From: Branchiostoma floridae
Taxonomy: Eukaryota; Chordata; Leptocardii; Amphioxiformes; Branchiostomatidae
Length of the DNA: 64,000 bases
Assembly (NCBI RefSeq): GCF_000003815.2
Contig: NC_049979.1
Location: forward strand, 27,080,470-27,144,469
Direction: 5' to 3'
Made by a program: the position numbers and the translations under genes. The number at the start of each line of letters is the position of its first letter. Position 1 is the first letter of the stretch. The notes beneath the pieces are model-generated. The model was not told the DNA's origin. It was given only the letters and a program-made list of their open reading frames with translations, and did no database searches. Below, piece by piece: positions 10,974 through 23,529 of this stretch.

Positions 10974-11035
10974 TCATCCCTGGAAGCTGATGATGACGCC
11001 CCACCTCCAGATTTTGTCTTCCTCTTTTCTATGAT
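10974..11035 (-). CDS. Possible isolated minus-strand exon, unknown gene
   Basis: On the minus strand an acceptor (TTTTGCAG ending at 11036) and a strong donor (GTAAGT at 10973-10968) bound 62 bp with a single open frame. It reads I-I-E-K-R-K-T-K-S-G-G-G-A, then a serine-rich stretch ending R-D-E. No domain is recognisable. It could be an upstream exon of the minus-strand zinc-finger gene at 1-1066, or of a gene whose other exons lie in gaps. The splice signals are good, but one short exon is weak evidence. Confidence 0.35.
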
Positions 11036-12367
11036 CTGCAAAACAAAACATGAATATCTGGGATCTGACAATGAACAGTTATTAATAAAGTATTAGCTCT
11101 CTGGTTGTGTACAACGAACTAGTCAACCAGTGATTTTTCAACTTCATGTAACTATGGTATTCATGGTTACACTTAATAGCCTTGTATTAGAAGGCGGAGC
11201 CCATCCCTCTCTGTTAACTGTCCTTTATACCTTAAGGCACCCATTTTACACCTGGGTGAAGTAAGAAAAGCTGACAGGTAAAGTGACTTTCTCAATCTCA
11301 AGGAAACGGTGTCAACAAGACAGAAATGCAAGGTATCGAACCTGTACTAGTAACCTCTTGATCTTGTGTCCGCTAGTCTGCTTAGCCAATCAGCCGTTCA
11401 CCGCCGGGAATAATGCATTTTGTATGTCTCAAGTCTCAAAGTCTCTAGTCATAATTACCCTAACCCTAACCCTTATCCCACTCCCAACCCCAACTATAAC
11501 CCTAACCCTTAACCTAAGCCAATCCTGACCATAATCACAACCCAACGCAGACGCAGTGTCTGGTCTGGAAATTATTGGCAAGACAATTATTCGATGCGAC
11601 ACTGGATCATGTCCTTGGTGCTGAATCGATAATACCTAACTATAGTAAATCAAGGGGTCGTGAGGAGACCTCCCCAATAACTGGCGACGACTAGCTCTGG
11701 TGCTATATGCGCTACCACAGACTAATTGATGGTTGTGCAATATCTCCAGAATGTTCTCTGTAATTAACAAGAATTACTCTGTCCATGCACTGGGACATAT
11801 CTCTGTCTGACGCTCATGTACAGAATGCTAGACAAGCGTGATGCTATGATTTGCATCTTGATTGTGACTGATAAAAAAATTACAGTTCAACTGTTCATGA
11901 AAAAGATTCGGGGGGGGGCGCTGTAGGCTGAACCACCATTTGGCATGAAAACCCACTAAACTTTTCATAACCAACAGTGAAAATAGTTGGACGTACCCAA
12001 TTTGTACGGTTTGTTCGTGGAATGTACCCGTCTACCGCAACTTCCAGGACGTGATGTTTGATAAAATGTAGCCACAACAACGGATCGTTAGTGCAGGCAA
12101 CCTGTGTCGCCCCCCGTCTTTGTTCAGTGTCATTTACTAAAACAGCTGAACATCCGTGCAACCATCCATTTTCTTACAACTGATTTCAAAGATTGGTTTA
12201 TTCAGAAACGCATACACTATATACAAAGCCTCGTAAGCAATATCACTTGACTGAATAATACCAAATGACGTAATCACCATTTAGAATTTGTCGAAAAAAC
12301 GTTATGGTTTAAAAGCCGTTCGTTTTATAAACTTAGTTTAAAACTCTACCTATATATATATATATAC
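11036..12367. other. Non-coding with a telomere-like patch
   Basis: No supported gene. A degenerate CCCTAA-type stretch is listed separately. A dinucleotide TA run at about 12350-12366 leads into the next gap. Confidence 0.4.
11455..11525. repeat. Degenerate interstitial CCCTAA (telomere-type) repeat
   Basis: About ten CCCTAA-like hexamers with substitutions and spacers. A larger array of the opposite phase (TTAGGG) lies at 53335-54050 in the Rh gene. Confidence 0.75.
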
Positions 12368-12467
12368 NNNNNNNNNNNNNNNNNNNNNNNNNNNNNNNNN
12401 NNNNNNNNNNNNNNNNNNNNNNNNNNNNNNNNNNNNNNNNNNNNNNNNNNNNNNNNNNNNNNNNNNN
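12368..12467. other. Assembly gap (100 N)
   Basis: Run of N following a TA dinucleotide tract. Confidence 0.99.
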
Positions 12468-13964
12468 AAACCACGATGTCTTGCTCAAACTTAAAATAGC
12501 CAGAGTAAAAAGTGCTTGGAGTATTATTCGACTTGGTTGAGACATGTGACAGTGTTAGACAGATGAGCGCACCAGAACATATATTATATCAGTATAAATC
12601 AGCAATTCGTCGCTACACTACTTAATGTGTGGCAGACAAGTCCGCACATGCCTACTGGTTACAGCTAACATGGCCTTCACACTGAAATCGAATTAGCAGG
12701 AATCAAGCAGAACCAGCCAAAATAAAGTATTTGCAAAATTCGTGCCACATTCGAGGACTTTACATCTGCTTTGAGATTAGCATTTGTCAGTATTCCAAGC
12801 GGAACTCCCTCCTAATGCGTAAAATGAAGGATAGGGTTAGTGAACTCTCCGTGCTTTCACAACACATTACGTTTATCAAACTGTGAATACCCCAAGGGGA
12901 ACTGTTCCTCTGACACAGCGACGGTGCAGCGCCAATTAGAGGGAAATGTGTGATTAGTAAACTGTGACCTTAACCCTTGACAAGTCTGGGGGAGGAAATT
13001 GTAATTCACGAACATGGTAGAGAAATGATGTTATCAAGCGTTCGAAGCATTAACAACGGTAAGCGAATGCACGTTTACGGCATAACGTGACAAAATATTC
13101 AAAATAGTTTCCTTTGCATGTAAATTCTATGGATGGCTTGATTTTTGCCTAATTTCGAAAAAAATCACACGAAATTTTGGTTCTCTCCGGTTATGATCAA
13201 CATGACGCGGAAGTACTACATGTGGTAGCATTTATTGTGTTTGTAAAAGTGACACTTGTGAGGTACCGAGACAGTATAGTTGAAATCAGAGAATAAATTG
13301 AAATAAAACTTGTTCGGTAGTTGTAGAAGTGACACTTATGTATGATTCGTGAGTATTGAGTGTAGTTGCCTACTCGACGTGCACTTCTTGAATACGGGAT
13401 TCTAGGATTTCTTGGTTGTGATGCTGTGTTTTGTCTCTTTTTGACTATGTGTTGAAAATTTAGGCATCTTGTTTGTTTGTTTTTTCTTTCCAATATTGTT
13501 TTGAGTCTGCATAGGATGTAATCCATTAAATTTATTTTCTGTGGCCTAAACCATTAAAAAAAGCTCTCTATGAGGAGCAGACGCTTTTGCCTCCAAGTTT
13601 TAACATAACTTAATACATATAAAAACTGCTAGACTTAACACCCATCTTCACAGAGAGTATAACATAAGCATACAAAATGCAGTTGAAACTGTCACTGTTA
13701 AAGTGGCAAACCATAGTTTTCAGCCTATGGGGAATTCTATATTAAGGGGCTAAAAGGTGTATGCTTCGACGCGGTAAGAGTTATAGTAGGGGTGAAAAAG
13801 TTTGAGTTTATAGGGTACAACCTCCAAAAGACTAGCTACAAACGGCTACTTTTCATGCAGATTGTGTTACCGCCGCAAGGGGGAGCTCTATCTCGAGACT
13901 TGTGTAAGATCCTAAAACACTTTCTGGAATTTACCGTACATTAGCTTTCCGTAGTCTCTACGTA
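12468..13964. other. Unassigned non-coding sequence
   Basis: No supported exon. About 12668-12750 matches, in inverse orientation, the end of the repeat at 59200-59300 (CTTCACACTGAAATCGAAT block). About 13505-13550 carries a GGATGTAATCCATTAAATTT block also seen near 16945 and, inverted, near 32090. Confidence 0.45.
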
Positions 13965-14190
13965 CACCAGACACCATGGGACGCTAGAAAAACCGTAGAA
14001 ATGAAAGAAATAGAGGAGTAAGCGCTGTTCCCTAGTCGGCTGTACTTCTCTGGCCGGCTTACCCCTCTATTTGTTCGCATTTCTACGGTTTTTCTAGCGA
14101 CCTATGGAGTCTGGTATGTAGCGCACTGTTCCCTAGCCGACCGTACCTCTCTGGCCGGCTTACTCCTCTATTTGTTCCATTTCTACGTTC
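13965..14190. mobile_element. Fold-back MITE with CGTAGAAATG arms, truncated by gap
   Basis: CGCTAGAAAAACCGTAGAAA at about 13983 is inverted at about 14080-14100. The block CTCTGGCCGGCTTAC...CTCTATTTGTT occurs twice (14050-14075 and 14151-14176). The element ends at the N gap. Related ends are at 9286-9394, with weaker similarity at 40605-40765. Confidence 0.75.
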
Positions 14191-14290
14191 NNNNNNNNNN
14201 NNNNNNNNNNNNNNNNNNNNNNNNNNNNNNNNNNNNNNNNNNNNNNNNNNNNNNNNNNNNNNNNNNNNNNNNNNNNNNNNNNNNNNNNNN
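14191..14290. other. Assembly gap (100 N)
   Basis: Run of N, about 100 bases upstream of the receptor exon; penultimate receptor exons could be collapsed here or further upstream. Confidence 0.99.
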
Positions 14291-14388
14291 AAAGATATCT
14301 AATAGACATCAAAACGTGAGATGCACCATTGATTATACAAATGAAACCTTCAATAACTTATTCGATATGAATTTTGTGCCATGCACAG

Positions 14389-15020
14389 GTAAATACTACA
14401 TCGTGACCATGACGTTGATGTCCCTATCGACTGCAATGACCATCTTCGTCATGAACGTGCACCACTGCGGCCCTGACCGCCGCCCCGTCCCGAGATGGAT
14501 CCGCCGCTTCTTCCTGGACACCATCGCACCGATCCTGGTCGGGGAAGCCGGCGGGCGGAAGGGCAGCGTGAGCCCGAGCGGCACCAGCGACACCCCGGTG
14601 GACATCACCGCCGAGGACACCGTCCAAACCGTCATGGAAGAATGCGAGCTCCGAAACCAGAAGGGGCACATGTCGAACGGGGTGGTCGCTCCTGCCATGG
14701 CACGCAATCTTCCCCGCCTCAGCTTTACCGGCTTCGACACCTGCAAGAGTTCTTTCCTCTCTGACGACGTCCTCCGATCAAGAAACCTGGCCACTGACCC
14801 AACTAATAATGCTTTCAACGTACTGCAGCACAAGTCCGAACTGTCCAATATTGCTAAGAATGTGGAGTGTGTGGCTAACTACGTACAGGGCCGAGCACAG
14901 GAGTGGGAAATACAGGGAGACTGGGCTAAGGTTGCCAAGGTGATAGATCGTATCTTCATGTGTATCTTTATCTTTGTGGGTGCCATCATCAGTATACTGA
15001 TACTCACTAAGGTTATTTAG
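14389..15020 (+). CDS. Nicotinic acetylcholine receptor subunit, alpha9/10-like, terminal exon
   Basis: An acceptor (CATGCACAG ending 14388) opens a 632-bp exon that ends at TAG 15018-15020 and encodes about 209 residues. It begins in the phase that completes a Gly codon and continues [10 protein letters not shown], the start of transmembrane segment M3. The conserved H-H-C-G-P...R-P-V-P-R-W follows, then an intracellular loop of about 120 residues rich in Ser, Thr, Asp and Glu, and M4 ([13 protein letters not shown]...). Nicotinic subunits form pentameric ligand-gated cation channels in the plasma membrane. The intron position just before K-Y-Y matches animal alpha7/9/10 genes, and the M3 and M4 sequences are closest to alpha9/10 as I know them. 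The ligand-binding domain, M1 and M2 were not found upstream, where the sequence is fold-back repeats and N, so this is either the end of a gene with long introns or a partial duplicate. Confidence 0.88.
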
Positions 15021-15635
15021 ATACCCCATATCCCAAAGTATGTAACTCAATGTTGCATTCGTGGTTACACCAAGCACACCTGGCTCCCATCAATTTATCT
15101 ACATAATGTAGTGTAGAATGGGTCTGCTAGCTGATCGCCCCTGTAAAAGACCGTTGTCGTTGTGGGAGGCCAGTTTGCGTTGGCCATCCAAGCTGCTTTG
15201 TAAGCGCCAACGATTTGTTGGCAAAATGCCAGACATCCATGTTACTACTAGTACTCTAGATGCAAAATTAACATCACAAGAGGGCATGTCATTGCATTGA
15301 TCGTATCGAACATCGAGGCATAGTTTATCCAAGGAGGTTAAAAACCTCTTTGGTTTATCAACGTTTCCCTGCTGCCTCCTTGCAGTATCTGTCTAAACTG
15401 CAATACAGGCTTATCAAAGTAGGAAGCACCAACTGCAGCCTCGTTTTGGTGCATGACCTGATGGATGACCTTGGGAAATTCAAAATGGCCGCCGCAATAT
15501 TGGCCAAAGGTCTATTATCTATTTGGGGCTCAAGTGCTTGGTACATGCTCTCAATGCGTCCACATCTTTTAAGCAGTGTGAGAAATTATGAACTCCAGAA
15601 GGGCAACGAATGCAAGTTTGATTAATATGGCCATT
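15021..15635. other. 3' flank of the receptor exon, unassigned
   Basis: Contains the receptor's 3' untranslated region of unknown extent and a small dyad at about 15328-15355 (CCAAGGAGGTT/AACCTC). No second gene is visible and no clear AATAAA signal follows the stop closely. Confidence 0.35.
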
Positions 15636-15735
15636 NNNNNNNNNNNNNNNNNNNNNNNNNNNNNNNNNNNNNNNNNNNNNNNNNNNNNNNNNNNNNNNNN
15701 NNNNNNNNNNNNNNNNNNNNNNNNNNNNNNNNNNN
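15636..15735. other. Assembly gap (100 N)
   Basis: Run of N. Confidence 0.99.
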
Positions 15736-17317
15736 CATTTGGGCAGAATGGACAAAACCTCTGGTCACGGGGAATTTTAGTATATCTTCCGGCTTCTATA
15801 TTTAGTTTGTGACTTTATATAAGTCATTTGATTCTGTTGAGATCTCCATCTATGGTAAGCAGTCGCTACTACGCTTCTTGCATAGTAAAAAGTAACAAAT
15901 TCATTGCTATTTACAGAATATCAGCACAGGCATTGTAGCCATGTTTAAAAGGTAATAAGACAGAATTAACAATCACTCAGATCCAGCATATCTGTCACTG
16001 GTCATACAGTTTAATGCTATCACAAATTTACTCTTTTCTTCACTAGAATCTTCACACAGAAAGGAGCTTCAGATAAGTATTGTTCTGATAAGGCAGGGGT
16101 ATTATGTGCTAAGGATTTGCTTGTAGTAGAGGGTCCAAAATCACCAGGAAAGTGCACACAATTCATCAAACTGTAAATTACATTCTATTGCATTGTTAAC
16201 TACCACCACTTATGCATAAAGCACACAGGATGCCGTCCAGGTTAGAAACATAATGAATAGTAGATATCTTACAATTATTGTTAGCTAATATCACACTAAA
16301 ACTATACAAGTGGATACCATCTTAGTAAACTACACTATTTCGGATTCTTTGCCACCACCAATTACGTATACGTATAAGGCGCACAGGGTGTTGTCCAGGT
16401 TAGAAACATAATGTACAGCAAACACAGTTACTTATTCTATGAAATAGTTCCGTTGTCATTTTAATGGAAGTATCATAGTCGGATATATATATATAAACGT
16501 ACATTTGATAGGGAATAGAAAAATATACACATTGAGACAATCTCGTGTCTCTTAACACCATTCTTGAATTCTCAACATTCAGCACCTTAGGCAATGGCAC
16601 GTAAATTATATGAATGACATTAGCGCTAGCGTTAATGTTTGCCTAGCCTGTTTTCGAAAAAAAAAAGAACTTTTGTTCCACTCGATCTGGCAATGCATAG
16701 AGGGTACTTGTAATAGTGTAATAACCTTGAATGTAGATTAATGTACGTGATACAATGTACTACAGGCTACCAAACAAGTGTCACTTTCAGTACTTCCTGA
16801 ATAATGGATTGAAGACGCTTTGTGAAACCATGTTTTATCACTTCAATCACAACGTTTATGGTCTCTTATTCCAGACTTTATGCTGAATCTTGCTTTTTTG
16901 GAGGGAGCATTTTGTTTCTATGCGCCCTCCCGCTCGAGTCTGTAGAGGATGTCATCCATAAAATTTACTTTCTGTGGCCAAGTAATATGGGGCAGAATGT
17001 TCTTGGCGCAGCTAATTTTGATCTCTTGCATCCAATATTGATATATATATATATATATATATATATCACAGTCTTACTTCTCCGTAATCAATTGCTTCTA
17101 CCACCTTCAATGATTAAGTGATATTGCTGTTTAAGGGGTCGACTGATGCTCAAAATGCTCAAAAAGTGGAAGTGCTATAAATCCTCTTGTTCGGTTTACA
17201 AAAGACGTGAAGAAGGCAAAATGTCACCTAAAACTATAATTTTACTGTCATTTATAGTATTTCCTTCATTAATTTTTGACAAAAAGTCCCCCCCCCCCCC
17301 TTATCAGAACACTCTTC
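15736..17317. other. Intergenic region with short repeats
   Basis: About 16200-16262 and 16350-16412 are direct imperfect copies (both hold CACACAGG...GTCCAGGTTAGAAACATAAT). A TA dinucleotide run lies at 17040-17066. A dispersed block around 16940-16980 (GGATGTCATCCATAAAATTT) recurs inverted near 32090. No gene is supported. Confidence 0.5.
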
Positions 17318-20300
17318 CTACATAGTCGGGCAATTATTTCCCGTGTGTCCTTTGTCAAAACACTTGTTGCAAATAGCGTCTTTCTCTCCATGTGCATAGA
17401 TACAGTCAGTGTTAGGGCAAAATGTAGTTTTGTCGGCCTGAAAGTAGTGACACAATTGTGTCTTGTATCGAGAGTCACGATTTTTGCGTCTTTGAAAGTG
17501 CTTCTTTTCGCTTTCACTGTGAGTGGAGAAGCAACGTAAGCCATGCTGACAACAAAATCTGAATCGACACTGTTCGGGAAACACAATCTTTTGTTTCTTA
17601 GTCCTTTTCAATTCTTCCGGAGAAAGTGTTTGCTTATACTCAAGGAAAGTGATGACATTCTTCTCTGGCTCTGGGACATTGCAATTTAGCTTTGTCTTTT
17701 TCTTGATTTTGTGGATGAACTTTGTGAAAATGCGGTCTGAGAACATCTCCTCGTCTCGGGGTGAAAACGTCACAACCAAATCCCCCTTCTGTCGAAACCA
17801 GTTATAGTCATACTGGAAAGGCCAGCGAAATCTTTGTTCCATGGCATCGACCCACGTATAGTTTACACAGCTCATTTCAGCCCCCCTTATTACCATAGCT
17901 TGCTTATTTAGTGTGGAAGGATGGCGTTGTTTCCAGTCAAACCTATACTCAGTGAATGTCATCGATTCAATGTGGTCATCAAGACTCTCAACCACAATCC
18001 TATCATTGGTCTTCGCCAGATCTTTGATATTAGAGGAAAGGGCACGTTCCCACATCCATACCTCTATATTCCAACTTGGATACTCCAACACTTTGTTAAT
18101 GAGTGGAAGAAAGTCTTTGTCGCCAGAAATCAGAACAATAGTCCCCCCTGCGTCTTTCCTTTGTGCGGCAAAGGAGATGGCATCAACCATTAGTTGAGCA
18201 TCAACAGCTTTCTCTTTACCTGTTATTTTACTTCGCTCCTTTAAGTCTACTTTCCAACCCTTTTCCTTCATCTTATCCCATAGGGAATCATTGGGAGGCG
18301 GTATAGAGCCATACATGTTTGCAATCTTTATAACACTAGACGTTTGGCGTTCCTTGCTTGACAAGACATCAAGGAAATTACCGTACTCAATTCTAAGACG
18401 TGGGTCTTCATCGCAAGCGAGATTCTTCTGCTTGACGGCTGCCCTTTTCCCCGCTATCCATATGTTGGAGTCATCTACAAAGACGTGAAGGCCCTCGTTC
18501 CCAGACTTGCATGGTGGGACAGGCGTGCCAAGTTCTCGATTACTCTATAAAAGCAACACAACATATTGTCAATCAATAACTAGAGTTCCATGAACCCATA
18601 CCTTCGCCAAATCATTTTACCTTCACAACTGGTGTATTGATTGTGTTTATCATAATTCATGCAAATAAGTTCCTCGTTGGCATAAATTGTATTAGTTGAT
18701 CCCCCATTATGCATAAATTATATTAGTTGATCCTCCACCCAAATAACAGACGTACACAATCTATGTATCTTCAGAAAGAAAGCTTTAACCGATTTTCTGA
18801 TAATGTATGCAAATGAGGTCCTTACTCAATCAATGTTCAATGAGGTCCACCTGTACTGTACATAACTTCCAAATGCCACAAGTAAGAAATTCCAGTCATT
18901 TACCACAGTGGCCCGGGGTTATAGCATTTTCTCATTAATTAGGCAAAATTATGTCCTTATTTGCATGATATTTATCTATCAGAATTCTTCTCTTTCTCAG
19001 TTATAAATATCACATGTTGCAATATAGTCCTATAATGGAATAGAGGTTTTTAAAATTTCCTCATTACTGATGCGAAATTAGATTTTGATTTGCATAAGTA
19101 CCATCAAATTATATCAAGCATACCAAAAATCACGTTTATGATTCGTTTATCTCTTCTTGACTTATTCGCCTTCAAGGTCTGAAACTAAACCGGCTCCTGC
19201 GGTTTACTAAAACCGCTCGGGGCCCAAACCTACACCACTTACTCTCTGCCCCAAGAGCTATCTACCACTCAAAAATCGCGACCACAGCATGTCCAGCCAG
19301 AAAACAAGATATCAAACCCGGAAGTTCCGCTGCAGTACCATAACAAGCTGCTACGGAGTCCAAAATCTAATAGTTTTCAGCTGTTGTCAAGATCTAACCA
19401 CGTATCAAATATCGATACAATCCATTTAAGCGTTCTCCAGATATGCTGATCTTCTACAAACACACAAACACACACACGTACATACATACAAACACTAACC
19501 CAAAATATAACCTTCTTGGGGAAAGCAACAAAGTCTGAAAGAGGGAAGTAAGAGCTAGAATCCCTGAATCACCTGAGTCAGCCTACAGATACCCACATAC
19601 AGAAAGTTGTACATATGCAATTACACTGCAAACATACATAAATGTTGACAAAAGGATAAACAACTGATCAGGATAGATTGATTCATTTTCCGTCTGCTAA
19701 ACGCATGCCATGCAATATCGAAGTCTACAGAAGGAAGAATAGTCAATTTTGCACCCCACCGACATTTCTTTCTAAAACTATTTAACTCTTTTCCCATCCC
19801 ACAGACATTTCTTATGTGTTTCGTTGACAACACTAGAAAGGCCACATTTATGCAGAAATGTACAATGTTTTCCCTCTAGCTTTGTTTCAATTGCAAGCTA
19901 CCGGCACCAGTAGGCTCGACCGCAAGCATAGACATACTTTCTGCATTAATATTGCTTATACCCCATATCTGCTCGTGACTTCATTAACATAATTTAGGTA
20001 ATTTGTTTTAATTTATTGAATTACTCTGATAATCAACATGTTTTGTGAACGGGCTTGGCGCACAATGAAATATATGTAATTGTTTTTGTCAAAATCACTT
20101 AAATCTCTTTTGTACAGTTTTGTGGGGGAAAATGACATTTGGCTATTTTAAGAACCACATTTTAAAGTATGCAAGCATAGAAAACTATCTGCATGAATAA
20201 TATGTATCCCTCACATCTGCTCGGAACTTTTCTGACTTTTTGGATGACGTAATTTTCAAATCCGAGTTTTGATTGGCTAAAGGAGGAACAAACATTCTGA

Positions 20301-21601
20301 GTTTTGATTGGCTCAAATTAGCAGGCCGGCAAAAACAATATGTTTTCACCTTCGGGAAAATATAATAATTCACAATGGCTATAGTGACCCAGGAATGTAT
20401 ACGGCGCCATGGACATGGCAAGGAAACACATAGACAAAGAAAGCCAACTCACCAACTCAATGAGTGATTCTGCCAAGGCCTTGCTGAATTTAAGCCTCGG
20501 TCCAGTCTTAGGGATCATTGTCTGAAGGTTAGTTTCATCAAGAAGTAGCAGAGCTTCTCCGTCTATTTCTTCGTCTGAAATGATATAAACGGCCGTCCCC
20601 AATATAATTTATTATGATAATCTACAGAACAACGTTGATTAAAAAATCTATGGAGTAGATGGTATAATGATAATTGTATTGGAAGAAGTAGACGAAATAT
20701 TCTCGTACCTTTGAATGTCTCTGCGACTTCGTCAGTACTGAGTTCGCGTATCAGTTCACAAACTTCATCAACTGACCACTTGGAAACAGGATGGACGTTG
20801 TCTCCCTCAGATTTCGGCTGAATGGGAACCTCCTGAAGACAGATTAAAATGGCGAAAACTCATGACAAACTAGAGTTTCATGACCTCATACATTCGCCAA
20901 ATGATATCAATCGCTTCGACTGAAGTATTTACCATTGATAATCATACACATAAGGTCCTCATTTGTCATTTCTCACTTTACACCCAACACTAGAATCAAC
21001 ACTATGGGGACTTTAATACTTTGTGCTCACATATCGAATATCAGTATACACACACAGCCTGACTAAATTGATATTATGATAATAGTAAGTACATTTGTAT
21101 TATTTTCATTCTCATGTCCTCATTTGCATTAATCATATTGCTTGATAATCATTATAAATGCACTCTCTGAACTTGGTCTCTTCTCTCATACCACAAGCGT
21201 GAATGTCTTCAAAACGTACTCTCCAAGCATAGGTTAGGCTCCGGCTGTTCTTTTACCTTTTTTGTCGTTTTTATTGGGCTTTCCATTTTGTATTGTATCT
21301 TGCCGTGATATAATACAATACAAAATAGAATTAGCCCGATATAAACGACTATGAAACGTCAAAAAACAGCTGGAGCCTAACCTCCACTTGTGGAGTATTT
21401 AAAACGTGCTCTTACGGTTTGAGCTTGTCCTCCCACTGCTCCCAGTTCCTCCTGCTGTGGTTCATCCTGTTGTGTAGGTGGGCTGGGCTGTTCAGGAGGT
21501 TTGGTCACCCTTTCCACATCGTCATCAAATGTTTTAAATCCTCCCTTCTTCTTTTTCTTCCCTTTCTTTTTTAGGAAAGCATCTAACTTGTCGTCTGACA
21601 T
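17318..21601 (-). CDS. SAM-NYN-CCCH-CCHC protein, putative endoribonuclease
   Basis: Four exons join in phase to 552 codons: 21601-21416, 20832-20709, 20574-20453 and 18544-17318. Exon 1 gives a Lys-rich N-terminus (M-S-D-D-K-L-D-A-F-L, then K-K-K runs). Exons 2-3 give a SAM domain (about residues 75-143, V-S-K-W-S-V-D-E-V through A-E-S-L-I-E-L), split mid-domain as is common. Exon 4 starts with an NYN (PIN-like) nuclease domain: V-F-V-D-D-S-N-I-W (Asp168/169), V-D-A-Q-L-M-V-D (Asp259/265) and S-G-D-K-D-F (Asp286/288). A CCCH-like finger near 470-490 and a second Cys/His cluster with C-x3-H near 510-530 follow, then a CCHC knuckle (C-x2-C-x4-H-x4-C) at the C-terminus. NYN proteins such as MARF1 and the ZC3H12 family cleave RNA; SAM domains mediate oligomerisation or RNA binding. 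An acceptor-like ACAG just before the ATG suggests a 5' untranslated exon. The gene lies head to head with MAEL, 4.2 kb apart. Function is inferred from domains only. Confidence 0.92.
21217..21397. mobile_element. Fold-back MITE, TACTCTCCAAGCAGAGGTT family
   Basis: Arms of about 80 bp with termini TACTCTCCAAGCATAGGTT and its complement (with changes) enclose a short centre. It lies in intron 1 of the SAM-NYN gene, ending 18 bp from the exon 1 donor. Flanking AAAACG-type sequence on both sides suggests a target duplication. Confidence 0.85.
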
Positions 21602-22239
21602 CCTCGGTGCTGTAAAATGTAACACTTGCTTGTTATCAATTTTTTTTTAAGAAATATTTTTGCAATGTATCAATCAGAGTCACCACAGTTATAGATGTTG
21701 TAGACATCGTTTGGCAGTAAGTGCTATTATTACAACATGCTATATTAAAGATGTCCCTACAACTCCAAAACTAGCCACAAGAGGGCGAAAACTTTTGTTT
21801 CTTCTTCACAACCATGAGAGCTATCAAATACTCACAAATTAACAAATTGTGACCTAAGCTTGTTCAGAACACGAGATATCAAGACTGGAAGTTCCGCTGG
21901 AGTACCAACGAGAACCGCTAGGGGGCCCCAAATCTAATAGTTTCTAGTGTTTGTCACACCCGACAAACATACCAAGTCTGAAATCAATGCATTCAGCCGT
22001 TCTTGAGTTAGTTTGGTTTGCCCAACCTAAGGAAGCTTGGCCTGGTGAAGGCAATTGTAAGACTGCTGTAGACTTTCTGATCCCGCTAAGTCAGAAATGC
22101 TTAATCAAGCCCATTTATTTCAAAGATTTCTTTATTTTCGTCCGCTTGGACTTCTATCCGTACACTAATTGCACTCAGTCGCTCACAACTGGACAAGGTG
22201 ACATGTTCCTTCACCTTGTGTTCCGATGATGGACCTCCG

Positions 22240-22480
22240 CCCCATTAATGAAAAAACAAGTAAACTGACATGCAACGTTACGAAGAAGCCTGTAGGTACT
22301 TCCGTCGGATGTGGTTTGCCTGCCCTTCACTACTAAGCTGAAGGCTAATTTCTGTGTGGCACCACCAAAAGCACACCGGCAAATGAGAGGGTGAAACCTC
22401 AGAATGCGTGACTCATTCCCTTTAACAATAGCCAGTTTCACATGGAGTGTCAAAGTTCATCTACGAAACAATAGAATCAC
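22240..22480. repeat. First copy of a 200-bp direct duplication
   Basis: Shares GATGTGGTTTGCCTGCCCTT, CCGCCAAAA-type and ACCTCAGAATGC blocks in the same order with 23530-23735. On the minus strand this copy has an open frame (22211-22453) but no recognised domain; the other copy has stops. It may be an old gene fragment or a transposon piece. Confidence 0.6.
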
Positions 22481-22916
22481 CTGCCTCCATTGTTCCCACC
22501 TTTGCACACGATTTAGACTTGGACTGACAGTCGAAAGGTTGGATGATTGGCATCGTAATACTTTTAGTCTAGTAACTAGAGTTTCGCGACCTCATATCCT
22601 CGCCGAACTTTTCGGGTATCATAAAAGTTTCAAGAAGGTCATACAAATAAGGTCATTATTTGCGTAAATCATATCATACTACTAAAACCCATGCATGTCC
22701 AGCACACGAGATATCGAATATCTTCTGCAGTGCCTTAGAAAGCCACTAGAGAGCATTATGGAACTTGGCCTAAGTAAACCATGTAACCATATATAGGAAC
22801 TCTAATTTACAAATACGAAAAGAATATGGCATTTGGGTGGACCATAAAACTATAAGTGACTCCATGTTGGCCCATGTCTGGACATGGTTTAAACCTTACT
22901 CTAAGCCAATACTGTT

Positions 22917-22947
22917 CATTGTTGTTGTTGTTGTTGTTGTTGTTGTA
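22917..22947. repeat. (TTG)n microsatellite
   Basis: About ten perfect TTG units. Confidence 0.95.
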
Positions 22948-23016
22948 AATTTACGTCATTCGTTTGTAACGCTTCTACTTTTTTAACGTCATTATCATTG
23001 TGGAGTGCAGACAAAT

Positions 23017-23067
23017 TACTCTCCAAGCAAAGTAACCGGATCAACCTCGAACTCTGCTTGGAGAGTA
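23017..23067. mobile_element. 51-bp mini fold-back, TACTCTCCAAGCA family
   Basis: TACTCTCCAAGCA and TGCTTGGAGAGTA flank about 25 bp. It is a minimal internally deleted member of the fold-back family; a solo end lies at 23290-23311. Confidence 0.75.
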
Positions 23068-23529
23068 TACGAAACTTACCAGTAACGAAATATCGTTGAA
23101 CCATATCGCCACCCGGAAGTCTTCTCTGGTCACAATTTACACAGTAACAAATGAAGTTTGATCAAGGTTTGACCTTGGTTTTATAAGGCAACAATTAGTT
23201 GTTAATGTGCATTGACCTTGTGACGTGCAGTAGATGTTGTTGGGGATGCGGACAGAAAACGGGGCATAATACAAAAAGGTCACAATCTTTAACCTCTGCT
23301 TGCAGAGTATCTGACACGTAAGGTTACATTAGCACTGGTGGCATAAAAACAGTCCGTCTATTGTGAATAACCACGCAGCGGAGGAGCGTGCAAAACTGTT
23401 TTCCTTATTTTACTCCGGTGGGACTTCTATCTGTATATTGTGGTCGTGAATATAGTGGAAAATTCGAATGTACTGTGAGAATTGTGAAAATAAGCCCCTC
23501 CACTCAATGACTAATTGAAAACAAATAAA

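Noticed and set aside
14396-14848. Minus-strand and alternative plus-strand frames over the receptor exon
   Set aside because: They overlap the conserved M3-to-M4 coding frame and arise from its high GC content.
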